Origin: Siphonodentalium dalli
Taxonomy: Eukaryota; Mollusca; Scaphopoda; Gadilida; Siphonodentaliidae
Direction of reading: 5' to 3'
Assembly (NCBI GenBank): GCA_032622095.1
Contig: CP136065.1
Location: forward strand, 20,388,134 to 20,452,133
DNA: 64,000 bases
Shown here: piece after piece, positions 24,195 to 35,887 of the stretch
Layout of the letters: the number at the start of each line of letters is the position of its first letter
How positions within the stretch are numbered: the stretch's first letter is position 1
Translations under genes and position numbers: made by a program
Notes under the pieces: generated by a model
What the model was told of the DNA's origin: nothing
The model's database searches: none
The model's input: only the letters and a program-made list of their open reading frames with translations

Positions 24195-24660
24195 TTCATA
24201 TTTGTAATCCAAGATGGCTGCTGGTAGCCATATTTTTTAAAACGATTTTAGGATAAAAAGATGGGTTCCCATCTAGAGCTCACCCCAAAGATCCATATGA
24301 AGTTTAGTGACGCTTGGATGAGAAATAAGTTGTGCTAAATGATTTATACAATTAGTAAAATCCAAGATAGCCGCTGGAAGCCATGTTTTTTAACAGAATT
24401 CGAAGGAATAACAATGGTAAGCACCCAACTAGAGGTCACCCCAAGGATTCACATGCAGTTTGGTGATGATCGGATGAGAGATATGCTCTGTAGGGGGTGC
24501 TAAAGGATTTAGTAATGCAAAGAGTAAAATCCAAGATGGCCACTGGTGCCCATGTTTTTTCAATTAGCTCTCCATCCAGAGGTGATCCTAGACTTATACA
24601 CTGAATATCGTTGAAATCGGTCAAAGTTTGTCCGAGTTAGCGAACGATCAAAATCTATAA
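24195..24660. repeat. Diverged ~160-bp satellite units
   Basis: AATCCAAGATGGCTGCTGG, AATCCAAGATAGCCGCTGG and AATCCAAGATGGCCACTGG occur at about 24205, 24360 and 24529, each followed by CCATGTTTTTT-like text. These are the diverged form of the arrays at 29935-31200 and 62800-63510. A duplicate set lies at about 50878-51340. Confidence 0.75.
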
Positions 24661-25403
24661 AAATAGACAAAGTAAATCCCATAATTATAGTATAAAGATT
24701 GGACAAACATGGTTTTCGAACTCAAGCTAGATATTGTTGCAAAAGACACATATACCAAATATCATTACATTGGTCAACGTTTGATTGAGTTATCATGGTC
24801 TCACGCCCAGCCATATGCCCAGTTGCTCGGTTGCCCACCCGACTGCCCACCTACCGACCTTGCCAAAGCATAAGTTGAGGTTTTTTTTAACTTGATTTAA
24901 AACTACTGGAGGTTCTCTCTTGATAAAACCAGCTAAAGTAATGCTAATTAGTATGATTTAAACATATTTATCATCCCTCAGTCAATAAACAAAACACAAA
25001 TAAAGATAATACAGTTGGTGACATGGATGAGAGGTGATAAAGGGATCGGAGCACAAGTTAGGGGTCATCTCAAAACTACTATCGGGATCCCGATAAATAT
25101 CCCGATAACTCAAAAGCTATCTTCTAACTTTCCCGATAAATCCCGATAGAGCGGTCGTGATTTCCCGAAAATATTCCAATACCGCATCTAAATATTCCGA
25201 TAATACGCCGAGTTCCCGAATATTTCCCGATAAAAGTCCGAAGGTAATATACGGTAGTGTATTGCCAATAACTTTCTGATAATTTACCAATTTATTTCAC
25301 GAATAATTATGTCTGTTTTGGTAATCGATGAATCGAGCATGTTGTTTTGTTTAAAGCAACCACCCCAGTGGGTGTTTATACCTAAATGCATGTGAATTAT
25401 GAC

Positions 25404-25455
25404 GTCATATAATTTTTATATAATTTTTATATAATTTTTATATAATTTTTATATA
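25404..25455 (+). repeat. 11-bp minisatellite (TATAATTTTTA)n
   Basis: About four to five tandem copies of ATATAATTTTT, ending TATATATTTCTATATACC. Confidence 0.9.
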
Positions 25456-26279
25456 TTTCTATATACCATGAGAGAAATTACCGGGTACGTTTATTTGTGA
25501 ATTTATCACGTGACTTCCGGGTGGTGACTGCGCAGAATCCAGCAGAAACTACAGGGTGCTCCGATATGACGGAGGAATATGCAGACAACGACAACAACTG
25601 ATCAAATTCATTCCCAGATTCTAGAATGTACCCGACTTTCAAGTTTAGCCTATTCAGTTCTTTCTGAGGATTAATTACAGCCTTTTCATCTGATAAAAAT
25701 CATTGGTATATCATTAGCATAATAATTAATTACCCCCGTCAAGCGACCGTCCTGTCAGTGTCATCCGGCTTACGGCAGTTACTTGATCGGAAATTACTTC
25801 CGTATATCCCATAGACCGATAAGGCCTTCACCTTCGCTTCATGGCAAACAATTTTCACAAATGTACGAGTGTACGTAGATTAATTAATCGCTTGATTTCG
25901 TGACAATCGACAGTTACTGCGTTAGGCTTCACTGTAAAACTGTTACAGACAATGATCAAGATTCCAGAATCATTCAATCAACCAAAAAGTTCGAAGTTCA
26001 AAGAAAGATAAAAAAAATGAAAGAACGAATTCTGTGTTACGTGTAAATTGTGATACTCAAATTGTAGTATGTTTCCTAGTTACCATCTTCGACTTCAACT
26101 TAAGTTCAAGGAATTGATATCTGATGAGGATTCTTGTGGAATTGTGAACACAACAGCACAATGCGTGCTCCTGGAGGCATTTTTCTCCAAATCCAAGATT
26201 TTTTTAAAGGTAGGTCTGTTTGCTTTAAATTAAAAATTAAATTTTGATTATTATTTCATTTAATCATTTTTGATCATTT

Positions 26280-27010
26280 GACAATTTGTCGTGGTCATTC
26301 GTTGATCATCAGTGTCACAGTCAGTGTGTTTGTCGTCATTCGTGTTTGGTTGTCTGTCGTTTTTCGTCCTTGGTAGTTTGTCGTCGTGTTTATTGTTGGT
26401 CGTTTGTTTTCATCCTTTGTTCATTTGTGATCAGTCGTGGTTTTTGTGGCAAGTACACCGCAGCCCAAATGTAGTTAGCCAGTGGAGCCGCGGTGTACAA
26501 TGTAGTGCATTTCGGCCGCAGTGGCAATGCTAACTGCACCGTGGTCAACTGGAAACTTGTTTTGTCCAGCAGGGTACATTATATCCCGTAGATTTGGACT
26601 AGGATTACCTAAGCACAAACCAGGCGGAAAAAAAATACATGTACTGTAGGTTACACATAATTTTGAAACCTGCAGGCCTGGGTCGATGTGTTTGTCATCA
26701 AGACATTTTTCGTCATCGATCATTCGACATCGTGTTCATCTTTGGCTGTTTGTTTTTCGTCATCAGTAATTTTTCGTCATCGATTGTTCGACATCGTGTT
26801 AGTCGTTGGCCATTTGTTTTTCGTCATCAGTCATTTTTTGTCATCAGTCGGTATTTTTCTTCGTTGTTGTTTGTTGCCATTTGCCATCGTCATCCTCGCC
26901 ATTTATCTGTCATTTGCCACCATTCGTCAGCCGGTGTGTTTTTTCGTTAGTTGTTTTTCATCATCGGTCATTTGTTCATCGGTTGTTTTTCGGAAATTCT
27001 GTCTGTGTGT
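26280..27010 (+). repeat. Low-complexity TCGTCAT/TTTTTCGTCATC-rich region
   Basis: About 700 bp dominated by variants of GTTTTTCGTCATCAGTCATT, giving several overlapping Ser/Phe/Val-rich frames in all plus phases (26286-27105). These frames reflect the repeat, not a gene. Confidence 0.75.
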
Positions 27011-27370
27011 GGGACCACTTAACTGCGGTGCGGTTAGCATTGCCGCCGCAGCTGAAATGCAACTACACCGCGGCGCCACCGGCTAACAGTTGGGTCGTGA
27101 TGTAATTGCCATTCGGCATGGTGTATTTTCCACGGTGTACTTTCATCAAACTGAAAAAAGACAATACAAACCAGAAATCTAACCACGGTGTACATGCCAT
27201 TCGACCGTGAGGGTAGTTGCATTTCGGCCGCAGTGAACTTGCCGTTTGGCCACAATGTACTTGCCGTTCGGCTGCGGTGCTCAACTGCAGTTACAAACTC
27301 TGAAACCGCAGCCGAACAGCATATACACTGCGGTGCCAATGGATACTTGTTTTGTCCAGCGGGGTACATG
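27011..27370. repeat. Degenerate CCGCGGTGTAC/CGGCCGCAGTG mirror repeats
   Basis: Variants of GCCGTTCGGC, CACCGCGG, CCGCAGTGAAC and ACCACGGTGTAC recur on both strands about every 25-40 bases, also at 26455-26560. GTGCCAATGGATACTTGTTTTG-like text near 27340 repeats that near 26540. The result is a GC-richer island with multiple small hairpins. Function unknown. Confidence 0.55.
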
Positions 27371-27449
27371 TATTGTATGTCTACTTTGATCCCGGAAATG
27401 GGCGGGTCCAATTTCATGAGTGACCATGTCCTTGACCATGACCTCGCTC

Positions 27450-27712
27450 ATATACATGTAGGTACATAGAACTTCTGTCTCTGTGTGTTATAGATTTGAA
27501 AACTGCACGACTGATCGGACTAAAATTTGGTATTAATGTACCAAAGGCCTACTTTGATCCCGGGAACTATATGGGTGGGACCCCGGTGGGTCCAATTTCA
27601 TATGCGACTGTGTCCTTGACTGTGACCTCGATATATACTCATACATTGTACATGTATACCGGTTGGCAACGTTGTTCCCTAAAGAGCCCGGATGAAGTCA
27701 GGCACATCAGTT
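27450..27712 (+). mobile_element. Degenerate Helitron-like fragment
   Basis: ACATAGAACTTCTGTCTCTG resembles the 5' region of the Helitron at 10114, and GCCCGGATGAAGTCAGGCAC resembles its 3' region. A segment with CTACTTTGATCCCGG occurs twice (about 27380 and 27549). No intact CTAG end. Confidence 0.35.
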
Positions 27713-27731
27713 ACATGTAAGTGTACCGGTA

Positions 27732-28340
27732 CAGACTTTCATTTTTGAGGCGCGCGATCGCTCTTGCGCACCATCGCACGGCTAAAACTGAAAACCAGCG
27801 AGCGATCGATTGCGCACCTAGGCCAAATACAGAGAGCGAACCTGATAACGCTATGATCAGTGTCTACCCAGACGAGGTCACACGGTGTGACGTGTCAAAT
27901 GCACTATCTGTCTGAGACTGAATGATTCGAAGCTAAAAATACATTTCTATGTACCGGTATGGCTTATGACGTCACATAAATTCCTCGAAAATCAAATCGA
28001 GACCACGTGGCCGGGAGATGTTGATATTTATTCTGTCAGCTTGGAATCTGAGTATTAAATTGATTCCTTATTAATTATTATGAATTACATTTAATATAGG
28101 AGCATGTAGAATATAAAACATAGTGTGTAACATTCACTTGTGCTTATGGATAGTGGATTAAGCAGTGTTAAACCATCAAAGAGATTCACTGGACATCGAT
28201 CGTGAGTAAACAAATTCAATTTACGCGGCATTTATGAATGTATTTCCGCTGTTTATTTTATCTTGATAGAAACCGCGCGCCTGGCCAAAACCCAGCGAGC
28301 GGGACTCTGTGCGCCTACATTTTCTAAAAATGAAAGTCTG
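27732..28340. mobile_element. TIR element with 6-bp target duplication CCGGTA
   Basis: CAGACTTTCATTTTT at the left and AAAAATGAAAGTCTG at the right are perfect 15-bp inverted termini. CCGGTA flanks both sides (27726-27731, 28341-28346). Subterminal GCGCGC and CAGCGAGCG motifs recur in opposite orientation near both ends. 609 bp, no coding capacity. Confidence 0.82.
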
Positions 28341-28989
28341 CCGGTATACATGTATGTGTACATGTACATATGTACATGTAATAAGTCATAATTTAGAAAT
28401 AACAGTTACCAAATTATGAAAGTTTCCTCAATAATATCCTAATAGTATACATGTAGAATAATGATCATATTAAGAATGCGTTATTTTCCGCAAAACACTT
28501 TGTGTGAGCGGAGCATGTAAATAGTGAGCGATAAGCAAAACACCGTGGTGATTAATTAGGTTGAGAGTGATTCATGGTGACCCATTCAACACCAAAATCG
28601 GAGATTTAGCTTATTAAATGGCTATACCGGTAATGCGGTATGTTGTAAATTAGTTCATGATTCCACTGAATTGTAGGGGCTATGAATCATTGCTGCCTTA
28701 TCGTAGCGAAAATTTGATATAACCCTTTCTTTACTAAATGGATTCTCCCACCAAGTAAAAAATAATTTATTTGACTGATCTATTATTCATTCAGAAGGGT
28801 GTTCAGGAAATGCAAGCAGATGACAACAGACTAACAGATAATACATACATGTACATGTGTAGAAGGATATCTATTAATTGGTGGGAAATGTTCAGAAAAG
28901 TTCAACAAACGACTTTATCTGAACACTTCCCACAACATCTACTTGTCAATAAGCATTTAGTAAATGAAGGGTTAATATATGATTCTCAA

Positions 28990-29180
28990 TAGAACTAGAG
29001 GTGGGCGGTCCCCAAGCCTGAATTTAGTGTGGCTGACATTTGCGGAATGAGGTCCCCAGAGGGCTAGCATCACCAAATTCACCCTCTGGGAACCTCATTC
29101 AGCTTAGGCATCTCTGTATGGGAGGCATTGGGTCAGATTCCACAGTTGAAGTTGGTGATGTTCAGCCATTAATTACTTTT
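28990..29180. mobile_element. MITE family B fragment
   Basis: CATTTGCGGAATGAGGTCCC, CTAGCATCACCAAATTCACC and AGTTGAAGTTGGTGATGTTC match the copies at 40325-40749 and 61578-62004. Ends are lost. Confidence 0.75.
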
Positions 29181-29934
29181 ATTATGCGATTTAACTTGGA
29201 TTAAATTAAATTTTAATTGGAAATACCCATGATCAGTGTGTTGGTGAACTGCTTGGTGAACTTTCAAGCACCGTACATCTATAAAATGGCTTTGTTGATG
29301 TCAAATGATCCAATATTCCCCCCCTTACCTCAAACCTATCACCTCTGTCCCCCAAAATGTCCCCAAATTAGCCTAATCTAAAGGCGTGAAATAACGGTGG
29401 TATTTCTAACAAAATTTCATATACATGTATATGCAGTGGGGGTCTACTCGGTGTTGAGTGTTTTGCTTATCGCATACTCTTTACATACATGTAGATGTAC
29501 TCTTTGTTTACATAAGATGACGTTTGCTTACATACAATGTAACACAAAGTACTAACATAACAACATGCTGAAATTAATGTGATACATGTATTTATGATTG
29601 GTATAAGAACAAGGTTTGTTTATAATATTAATTCTGTTTATGGCGGTTTTAACGGATGTTTTAACAGCTATACCCAGCGCCAACACTTACCCAATCTTTA
29701 AAAAGATCCTCATGGACATATATCATAATTTTCTTCAACGTCTGGTGTGACAACCCGCTAATACCTGTAGGGCTGTAGACCGTGTATCATAATCTAACGG
29801 CATGTATCGTAACTCCACCGCAGTGACCGTTTCCATACTGCTGTCATTGCCAATTCATTAAAAGCGACACATCACATATTCATTATTAGCTCAATGACGT
29901 CCATGTGTGCGTGTGTGTGTCCGTCAACAATTTC

Positions 29935-31200
29935 CTTTGGCGCGGGCTACAGGTCGTACCTTTGGTCTGATCTTTATCAAATTTGTCATGAATGTTGACA
30001 TTGACATGTAGATGGGAACAGGTCATTTTGGGTCATTGGCCAAAAAACATATCGGCTGACAGCCATCTTGGATTTCAAAATTAAATCGATTGGCGCGGTC
30101 TACATGTCTTACTGTTTGTCTGATCATCATGAAATTTATCATGGATGTTAACGAGTCATTTTGTGGTTGTTCCACCAAAAAACATGGCTGCCAGCAGCCA
30201 TCTTTGATTTTACTCTTTGCATGACTAAATCCTTTGGCGCGAGCTACAGGTCGTAGCTTTGGTCGGATCTTCATGAAATTTGTCATTGGTGTTAACAATG
30301 ACATGTAGATGGGAACGAGCTGTTTTGTGGTCATTCGGCCAAAATACATCTTGGATTTTACTCTTTGCTTGACTAAATCCTTCAGCACAGGCTCTAGGTT
30401 GTACATTTGGTCATATCATTATGATATTTGTCATCGCTATTGACATGTAGGTGACATTGACATGTAGATGTGAACGAGTCATTTTGGGGTAGTTTGACCA
30501 AAAAACATGGCCACCAGCAGCCATCTTGGATTTTACTCTTTGCATGACTAAATCCTTTGGCACGGGCTACAGGTCCTTACTTTGGTCAGATCACTATGAA
30601 ATTTGTCATGAATGTTGATGTTGACATGTGGATGAGAGTAAGTCATTTTGGGGTCATTTGGCCAGAAAACATGGCCGGCAGCAGTCATCTTGGATTTCAA
30701 AATTCAATCCATTAGCACGGGCCACAGGTCGTATCTTTTGTCGGATCATTATTAAATTTGTCATGGATGTTAAAATGGACATGTTGATGGGAAATGAGTA
30801 ATTTTGGGGTTGTTCGGCCAAAAACATGGCCGCCAGCAGCCATCTTGGATTATACTCTTTGCATGACTAAATTCTTTGTCAAGGGCTACAAGTCGAATCT
30901 TTGGTCCAATCATCATGAGATTTGTAATGGATGTTAACAATTACATGTAGATGGGAAAAGGTTCATTTTGAATTCAACCAAGAAACCTGGTCGCCAGCAG
31001 CCATCTTGTATTTTACTCTTTACACGACTAAATCCTTTGACACGGGCTACAGGTCGTATCTTTTGTCGGATCATCATGAAATTTGTGAAGGATGTTAACA
31101 ATGACATGTAAATAGGAAGGAGTCTTTTTTGTGTCATTTGGCAAAAAAACGATGGCTGTCGCGGCCATCTTGGATTTTAATCTTTGCATAACTAGGCCTT
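29935..31200 (-). repeat. Tandem ~160-bp satellite array, about 8 units
   Basis: AGCCATCTTGGATTTTACTC followed by TTTGCATGACTAAATCCTTT recurs about every 135-175 bp (near 30064, 30200, 30350, 30523, 30688, 30842, 31001, 31166). Units are moderately diverged. On the minus strand they match the array at 62800-63510 and the diverged units near 24.2 and 50.9 kb. The region lies inside the 9.1-kb transposon. Confidence 0.92.
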
Positions 31201-31887
31201 TCAACTTTCCACATTACTAATCGCTCCATTAACTGTAACACATGAAATTATTCCCTTTCCTCATTGAGCTACAGTGTCATTGACACTTTCATAATTACAT
31301 TTCAGTCAATTCACATTTTCAGCTGCATATACATGTATATCGGTATGTGAACCAATTTCATCATTACAGAAATTGCAAATTCATCGTTGATTCCATCATC
31401 TCAACATTTCATTAAAGTGAGACTTTATGTTCACACATCGATTCATTCAGGCAACATTTTTTTTCCATTTCTACACTGGTCATTGCATTGATCGTCTTCA
31501 ATGGGGATAATCTATAATTATATATGTATATCATTGTTAACTATTAAAGTGACATTTCTCTTCCTCCCAATCGATATTGCATTAAAATGACGCTTCATAT
31601 TCATTACACTTCATTCAATAATTTCTGTTTCTACATCACTTATTGCATTGATTGCCTTCAGGTAAGGTAAGCTATGTCCGACTCAAATATTAAAGTGACG
31701 CATCATATTCAGTACACTTTATTCAATAATTTCTTTTTCTACATAGTTTACACGTATTGAATTGATTGCCTGCAGCTAAGGTAATCTATGTCCGACTCAA
31801 ATAAAACAAATATTAGAGGCATTCCATTTCCATCCATTAATTCTAAGGAAACTTCTGCTGTGATATATATATATATGTATATATACA

Positions 31888-33777
31888 TACAGGGTGCTAC
31901 ATGTGCTACACCACTCGGAGAAATGTCTGTGTCATGACACTAAAATACCATGTTAGAACTTGAATTGATATATTCGTAATCGTATATAGTCACCAATAGC
32001 CGGGTTACTACCGTAGTACCTGACATTGCCTATCTAGTGAACTATTCAAACCCAACAGGCCTGGTTGATTTCACTGTGGGATGATGGTTCACTTCCATCC
32101 TCAAGCTACTTTTCTTTTCTGACGTGCAGGGGTAGATATGCTCGAGGCCCCACCACAGTTAAATTCGCACCAGGTTCTCAGCTATTATTATCTTATGTTC
32201 GAACTTTACTCATATGTTTGGACTGATCATAACCATGATTTCAATGCTGGGTTTGAATAGTTCACTAGATGGGCAATGTCCGTTACTACGGTAGTAACCC
32301 GGCTATTGGTGACTATATACGATTACGAATATATTAATCCAAGTTCTAGCATGGTATTTGTTAGTCCAAGTCTTCTCGTACTAAAACCGGCTAAGATATT
32401 GGGATGGAGGTGCCGGTCTTTAGTCCAAGTCCGCTTCTATACCAATCCTATCACACGAGTTACGCCCACGATCTGTGGCGGGAATCTGTGGTGTATTTTA
32501 CTCGATTTATCTAATGAATCAATACATGATGCTATATACATCGGAAAGAGAGACATCTTATGGTCATAATGGTGTATAATAATCTAACTTTCATGTTAAA
32601 TTACGCATAGAATATTCCGGTTGATTGTCACCAACATCGCTGTTTTTTCTGTTTGTTTACTTAACTGAAAGCCGAACTCAGGTTCCGAAGAACTTCGGCA
32701 TTGTCCGGTGTTTGTTCTGAGTATTCTAGTTTCCGTTTCTATATATAGCGCGGGGTTTTCCGAACAAAATAGCGAAAACCGATCGCCGCAAAGTCGAGTT
32801 TCCAATGTGCTTTGAGAACAATTCCCGCACTAAAAACTTAATGACATAATGGAGGATCAGAAAGGTAGTTTTGTTGACAATTTTCGCAAGCAACTTGTCA
32901 AAATTGGAGCAAATTAGAACTCTTGTGTCTGACTTGCCATGCGTGTGATTTTCATCCATGTGCATTTTGACTTTTGTGTTGATAAAATAATCGGAGAACC
33001 GAATCACACAGTTTCGAAATATAGTTCTTCCGTTTTAGTGGGACTTTTCAAACTTAAGGTTAAAAATTTATACAAATTTTGTTAGATTTTTTGTGTGCTT
33101 AACAAGAGCAGTATATTGCTCTGTTCGCTTAGTATATATCTTAATTTCGCTGAAGTCCACCAAATGTGGGAAATGTAGCACCATATTATTTATTCTAATG
33201 GTCGTTGTGTTTACACTGTTTTAAACTTTGAGAGGGTTGTAATTCCCCGTAATTTATTTAATGTATTACATTTATATCTTCAATGTTTAATTAATCTATT
33301 TATTTTTTATTTATTGACGCACGATTACAATAGAGAATTCATCGTAATTTGCGTTGTCAGTCGAAAATATACGGCATATTTTCAACGGAAAATGCCGAAC
33401 ACAGTTCGCGAGGTCAACTGAGTTGACATACTTTTAAAAATTTGTAAACATTGCGGTAAATGTCTCTTTTCGCATTAAATTACCGCTTTCAATTCACAAC
33501 TGATGTGGGTTTCAGATCAAATAGCATGTCTTCTGCGGAAAATATCCGTTTATTGTCGCAATTGTGATATTTTATTTCATATAATTGTGGTTTTATTTGA
33601 GCGGGTCACTAACGCTTAAGTCGTGTCATAAGAATGCATGGGCCTGGAACTCGGACTAAAGACCGGCACCTCCATCCCAATATCTTAGCCGGTTTTAGTA
33701 CGAGAAGACTTGGACTAGGTATTTGTGTGACGACACAGACATTTCTCCGAGTGGTGTAACACATGCAGTACCCTGTA
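31888..33777. mobile_element. Nested foldback transposon with three inverted-repeat pairs
   Basis: The outer pair is TACAGGGTGCTACATGTGCT... at 31888 and its complement ending CCCTGTA at 33777 (about 46 bp). A second pair lies at about 32370-32440 and 33645-33716 (CTTCTCGTACTAAAACCGGC and complement). A third pair at about 31945-32058 and 32246-32362 (AATAGCCGGGTTACTACCGT and complement) forms a 115-bp-arm hairpin with a loop of about 190 bp. No gene recognised inside. Confidence 0.85.
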
Positions 33778-34268
33778 TGGTACAGCATATAATTATTGTA
33801 ACGTTGAACTTAATGATCAACTTGGTGGTTGCTCCATTACGTGTCACGTACGATCATATTATATATGTTTCTTTTTCCGGTTCAATGTGTTGTCATTACG
33901 CGATTATGTAGCACCCACTGATCACCACTGTAAAAACATAAAACCCTGATACCCCGATAAAAGTCCGGAGTAATCCCGATACAGAAACTTTCCAAAAATC
34001 AGCGGTGTTGTTTTCGGATTATGATACTCCGAAATGAAAGTAAACGCCGAAAGAATCCTGATAGCTTATGTAAATATTCTGAAACGTTCCCGATAAATGT
34101 TGTGTCATTTCCCGATAATAATTTCCCAATAACTGTATATGCTATAGGGATTTATCAGGAAATAGGCTGATTTCCCGATAGAAGTTTTGAGATGACGCCT
34201 TACAGAACATATAGAAGCTCATATCCCTTATATGAACAGATAATTGGTAATCAATTAGACATAGTTAC

Positions 34269-34441
34269 CTGCTGTAGAGCAGTAGACTCCAGCATCCTCA
34301 ATGTGACTACAATCCTCAACTCCCCATCCTCTGTGTCCACAGTTCGAAATAGACATCTCATATCCGCGGCAAACAACATTATCCAACCATATTCGACCAC
34401 TGCCTTGTCCATAAAATCCACCCGACCTTGCTGAACCAGAA
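34269..34441 (-). CDS. SRCR domain 1, second exon (group A)
   Basis: This 173-nt exon (phase 2 to phase 1) follows acceptor CTCTTTGGTAG and ends ACAGCAG|GTAACT. It encodes a Gly/Ser-rich turn, then [32 protein letters not shown] and [10 protein letters not shown]. These are the usual second-half SRCR motifs ('G.IWLD.V.C.G.E..I..C.H..WG..DC.H.EDAGV.C'). Four cysteines here plus two from the first exon give six, so the domain is group A, and the total of about 107 codons is normal. SRCR domains bind proteins, polyanions or microbial surfaces outside the cell. The donor is only 69 bp from the end of a 9.1-kb transposon (25061-34199) lying in the next intron. Confidence 0.96.
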
Positions 34442-34785
34442 CTACCAAAGAGAAAAACCATGGAAAGCAATTAACAAATTAACAATTGCCCAGATACACG
34501 AATCAGGTTACCTTCCCTGTGATGTGTCACAAATCCACACTTATCGGGATTAGATCCAGTTTTGCAATCACTGGATGGGTTAAGTTGGCCTCATATGCCA
34601 CGGTTTCTGCTAGGGTTTGGGGGAATGGTACCCCTGTAACCGCGGGGGGAATTCGCAGACAATCAACAAACTGTATATGGATAATAGTATTTACCAATAG
34701 TAAATCAATTGATAATTTAAATCCAAGTTCTGAATGTCTATGTTAATATAAGTAGATAAAGTTAAGGAATCATAATTGTGTTTTG

Positions 34786-34916
34786 CAGTAATGCCAGAAG
34801 TATATGACCCTGAGAGATTTCCGATGAATGGCAACAAGCCATATCTCTGACTAAATCCTGAAAAATTACCCACAATTCTGCTGTGGTTAAGGAGTTGATT
34901 ATTTAGGGCATTACTG
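34786..34916. mobile_element. MITE family A copy (internally deleted left arm)
   Basis: It starts CAGTAATGCCAGAAGTATAT and ends TAGGGCATTACTG|TA, with CCGATGAATGGCAACAAGCC inside. The left arm is shortened at a site resembling that of the copy at 36122-36257. Confidence 0.85.
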
Positions 34917-35339
34917 TAAGGGTGTCGTCATTTAGCACTTCATGTAAACTGACAAAACCATTAATACCATAAATATTACGACAAAACAACAAGTTAAATC
35001 GGTGGGTAAAATAAGCGTGCAAACAATTTTTCTTATTGCCGCCAACAATTTGCATTCCTATGTCTGGCTTCACTAACATTACCTTCATGAAAACATGTTA
35101 TACCAGGAAATATTTCTGATCACCATTCAGTGGATAACAGCTTGACCTTTTCTACATAATTATAAATGAGAACCAGTTTGAACAGTGTGTTATTTGACAA
35201 CATAATCACGACGTAACCAGGCAGAATTAATCACATGGCTTTTATCAAAGTCCGCTTCAATATCTTTTAGAATAATTTAAGGCAATAATTGTTGAAAAAG
35301 CAATCTTTTCACGTGAAATGGTTTTACCTGAGTTGGCTG

Positions 35340-35560
35340 GCAAATAAAATTATCTTCATTTATCATTCCCTGTTGTGTTATTTAGTGGCAGATACACATG
35401 TGAAGTAGGCATTAATCTGTCAGTCAGGTAGGGGAATACATGTCAGAGGGGAAATTTGGGTGTGGGGAAAGGGACCCTGAAAGAGACCCGCTGCCACTCT
35501 AGAGGAAACACTGGCTATGCACATTACCAACTGAGCCACTTGAGCCCCCAACCTCAATCC
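35340..35560 (-). mobile_element. Possible tRNA-derived SINE
   Basis: On the minus strand GGGGCTCAAGTGGCTCAGTTGG contains a perfect A-box match (TGGCTCAGTTGG); a convincing B box is not seen. The sequence downstream is unique here. Weak call. Confidence 0.3.
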
Positions 35561-35680
35561 CCTCCCAGGGTATAAGAAAGATGTCAGGAAATCCAATGTA
35601 TACCTGTACTTGTATTAGCTAGAGCATTCTAATTATCTTTAATATTTTTCATTTAATTCATCATTACTGTATATGTATAC

Positions 35681-35828
35681 CTGAATCCCAGCATCCTGCA
35701 AATGACTGTAGCATCATTGTTATCCCAGCTGTCATCACAAATTGTACCCCACTGTCCTTGGTAGTAAATCTCTACTCGACCATAAGTTCTTGCATTTTGA
35801 CCAGCCAGTCTCACCAGAATCCCAGGAT
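35681..35828 (-). CDS. SRCR domain 1, first exon (group A)
   Basis: This 148-nt exon runs from phase 1 (acceptor GTTTACTTTTAG) to phase 2 (donor TTCAG|GTATAC). It encodes [20 protein letters not shown], then [20 protein letters not shown] and CRMLGF. This is the standard start of a scavenger receptor cysteine-rich domain: 'VRL.G.....GRVE.....WGT.CDD.WD...A.V.CR.LGF'. Two of the six group A cysteines are here. The remaining four are in the exon at 34269-34441, joined in frame as GF-S-S. Splitting one SRCR domain over two exons is the textbook difference between group A and single-exon, eight-Cys group B. A family A MITE sits 59 bp upstream of its acceptor. Its length and phases equal those of the paralogous exon at 13606-13753. 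Confidence 0.96.
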
Positions 35829-35887
35829 CTAAAAGTAAACAGAATGTGCACAGCACTGATTCAGAATGGTGTGTTCGTTGCTTCATA

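Larger units (their letters stand above)
21832..24872. repeat. Segmental duplication, copy 1 (carries linker exon 21945-21998)
   Basis: About 3.0 kb aligned by eye to 48690-51570 in the same orientation. Shared landmarks in order: linker exon, AGTCTTAGGGGGCGGAGCAT, MITE A relic, GACCAGAAAGAGATACGCCA, the GGATGACGGATGGATGACGG repeat tail, satellite-like AATCCAAGATGGC units, and the end CCTTGCCAA(A/G)GCATAAGTTG. Copy 2 has several small deletions and an extra stretch of about 75 bp near 49788-49860. Confidence 0.93.
25061..34199. mobile_element. 9.1-kb TIR transposon with TTA target duplication and TCCCGATAA subterminal repeats
   Basis: The left end GGGGTCATCTCAAAACTACT and the right end AGTTTTGAGATGACGCC are inverted repeats, followed inward by ATCGGGA / TCCCGAT. 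TTA flanks both ends (25058-25060 and 34200-34202), a 3-bp target duplication as in PIF/Harbinger-type (TWA) elements. About 200 bp at each end carry many copies of TCCCGATAA in both orientations. No transposase frame was recognised. The interior holds several nested elements listed separately. It lies 69 bp beyond the donor of SRCR domain 1. Superfamily assignment is tentative. An alternative is two related short elements that happen to face each other, but the shared TTA flank argues for one unit. Confidence 0.72.

Noticed and set aside
26286-27105. Several overlapping plus-strand frames of 60-130 codons
   Set aside because: They all come from TCGTCATC low-complexity sequence; multiple phases are open at once and no domain is seen.
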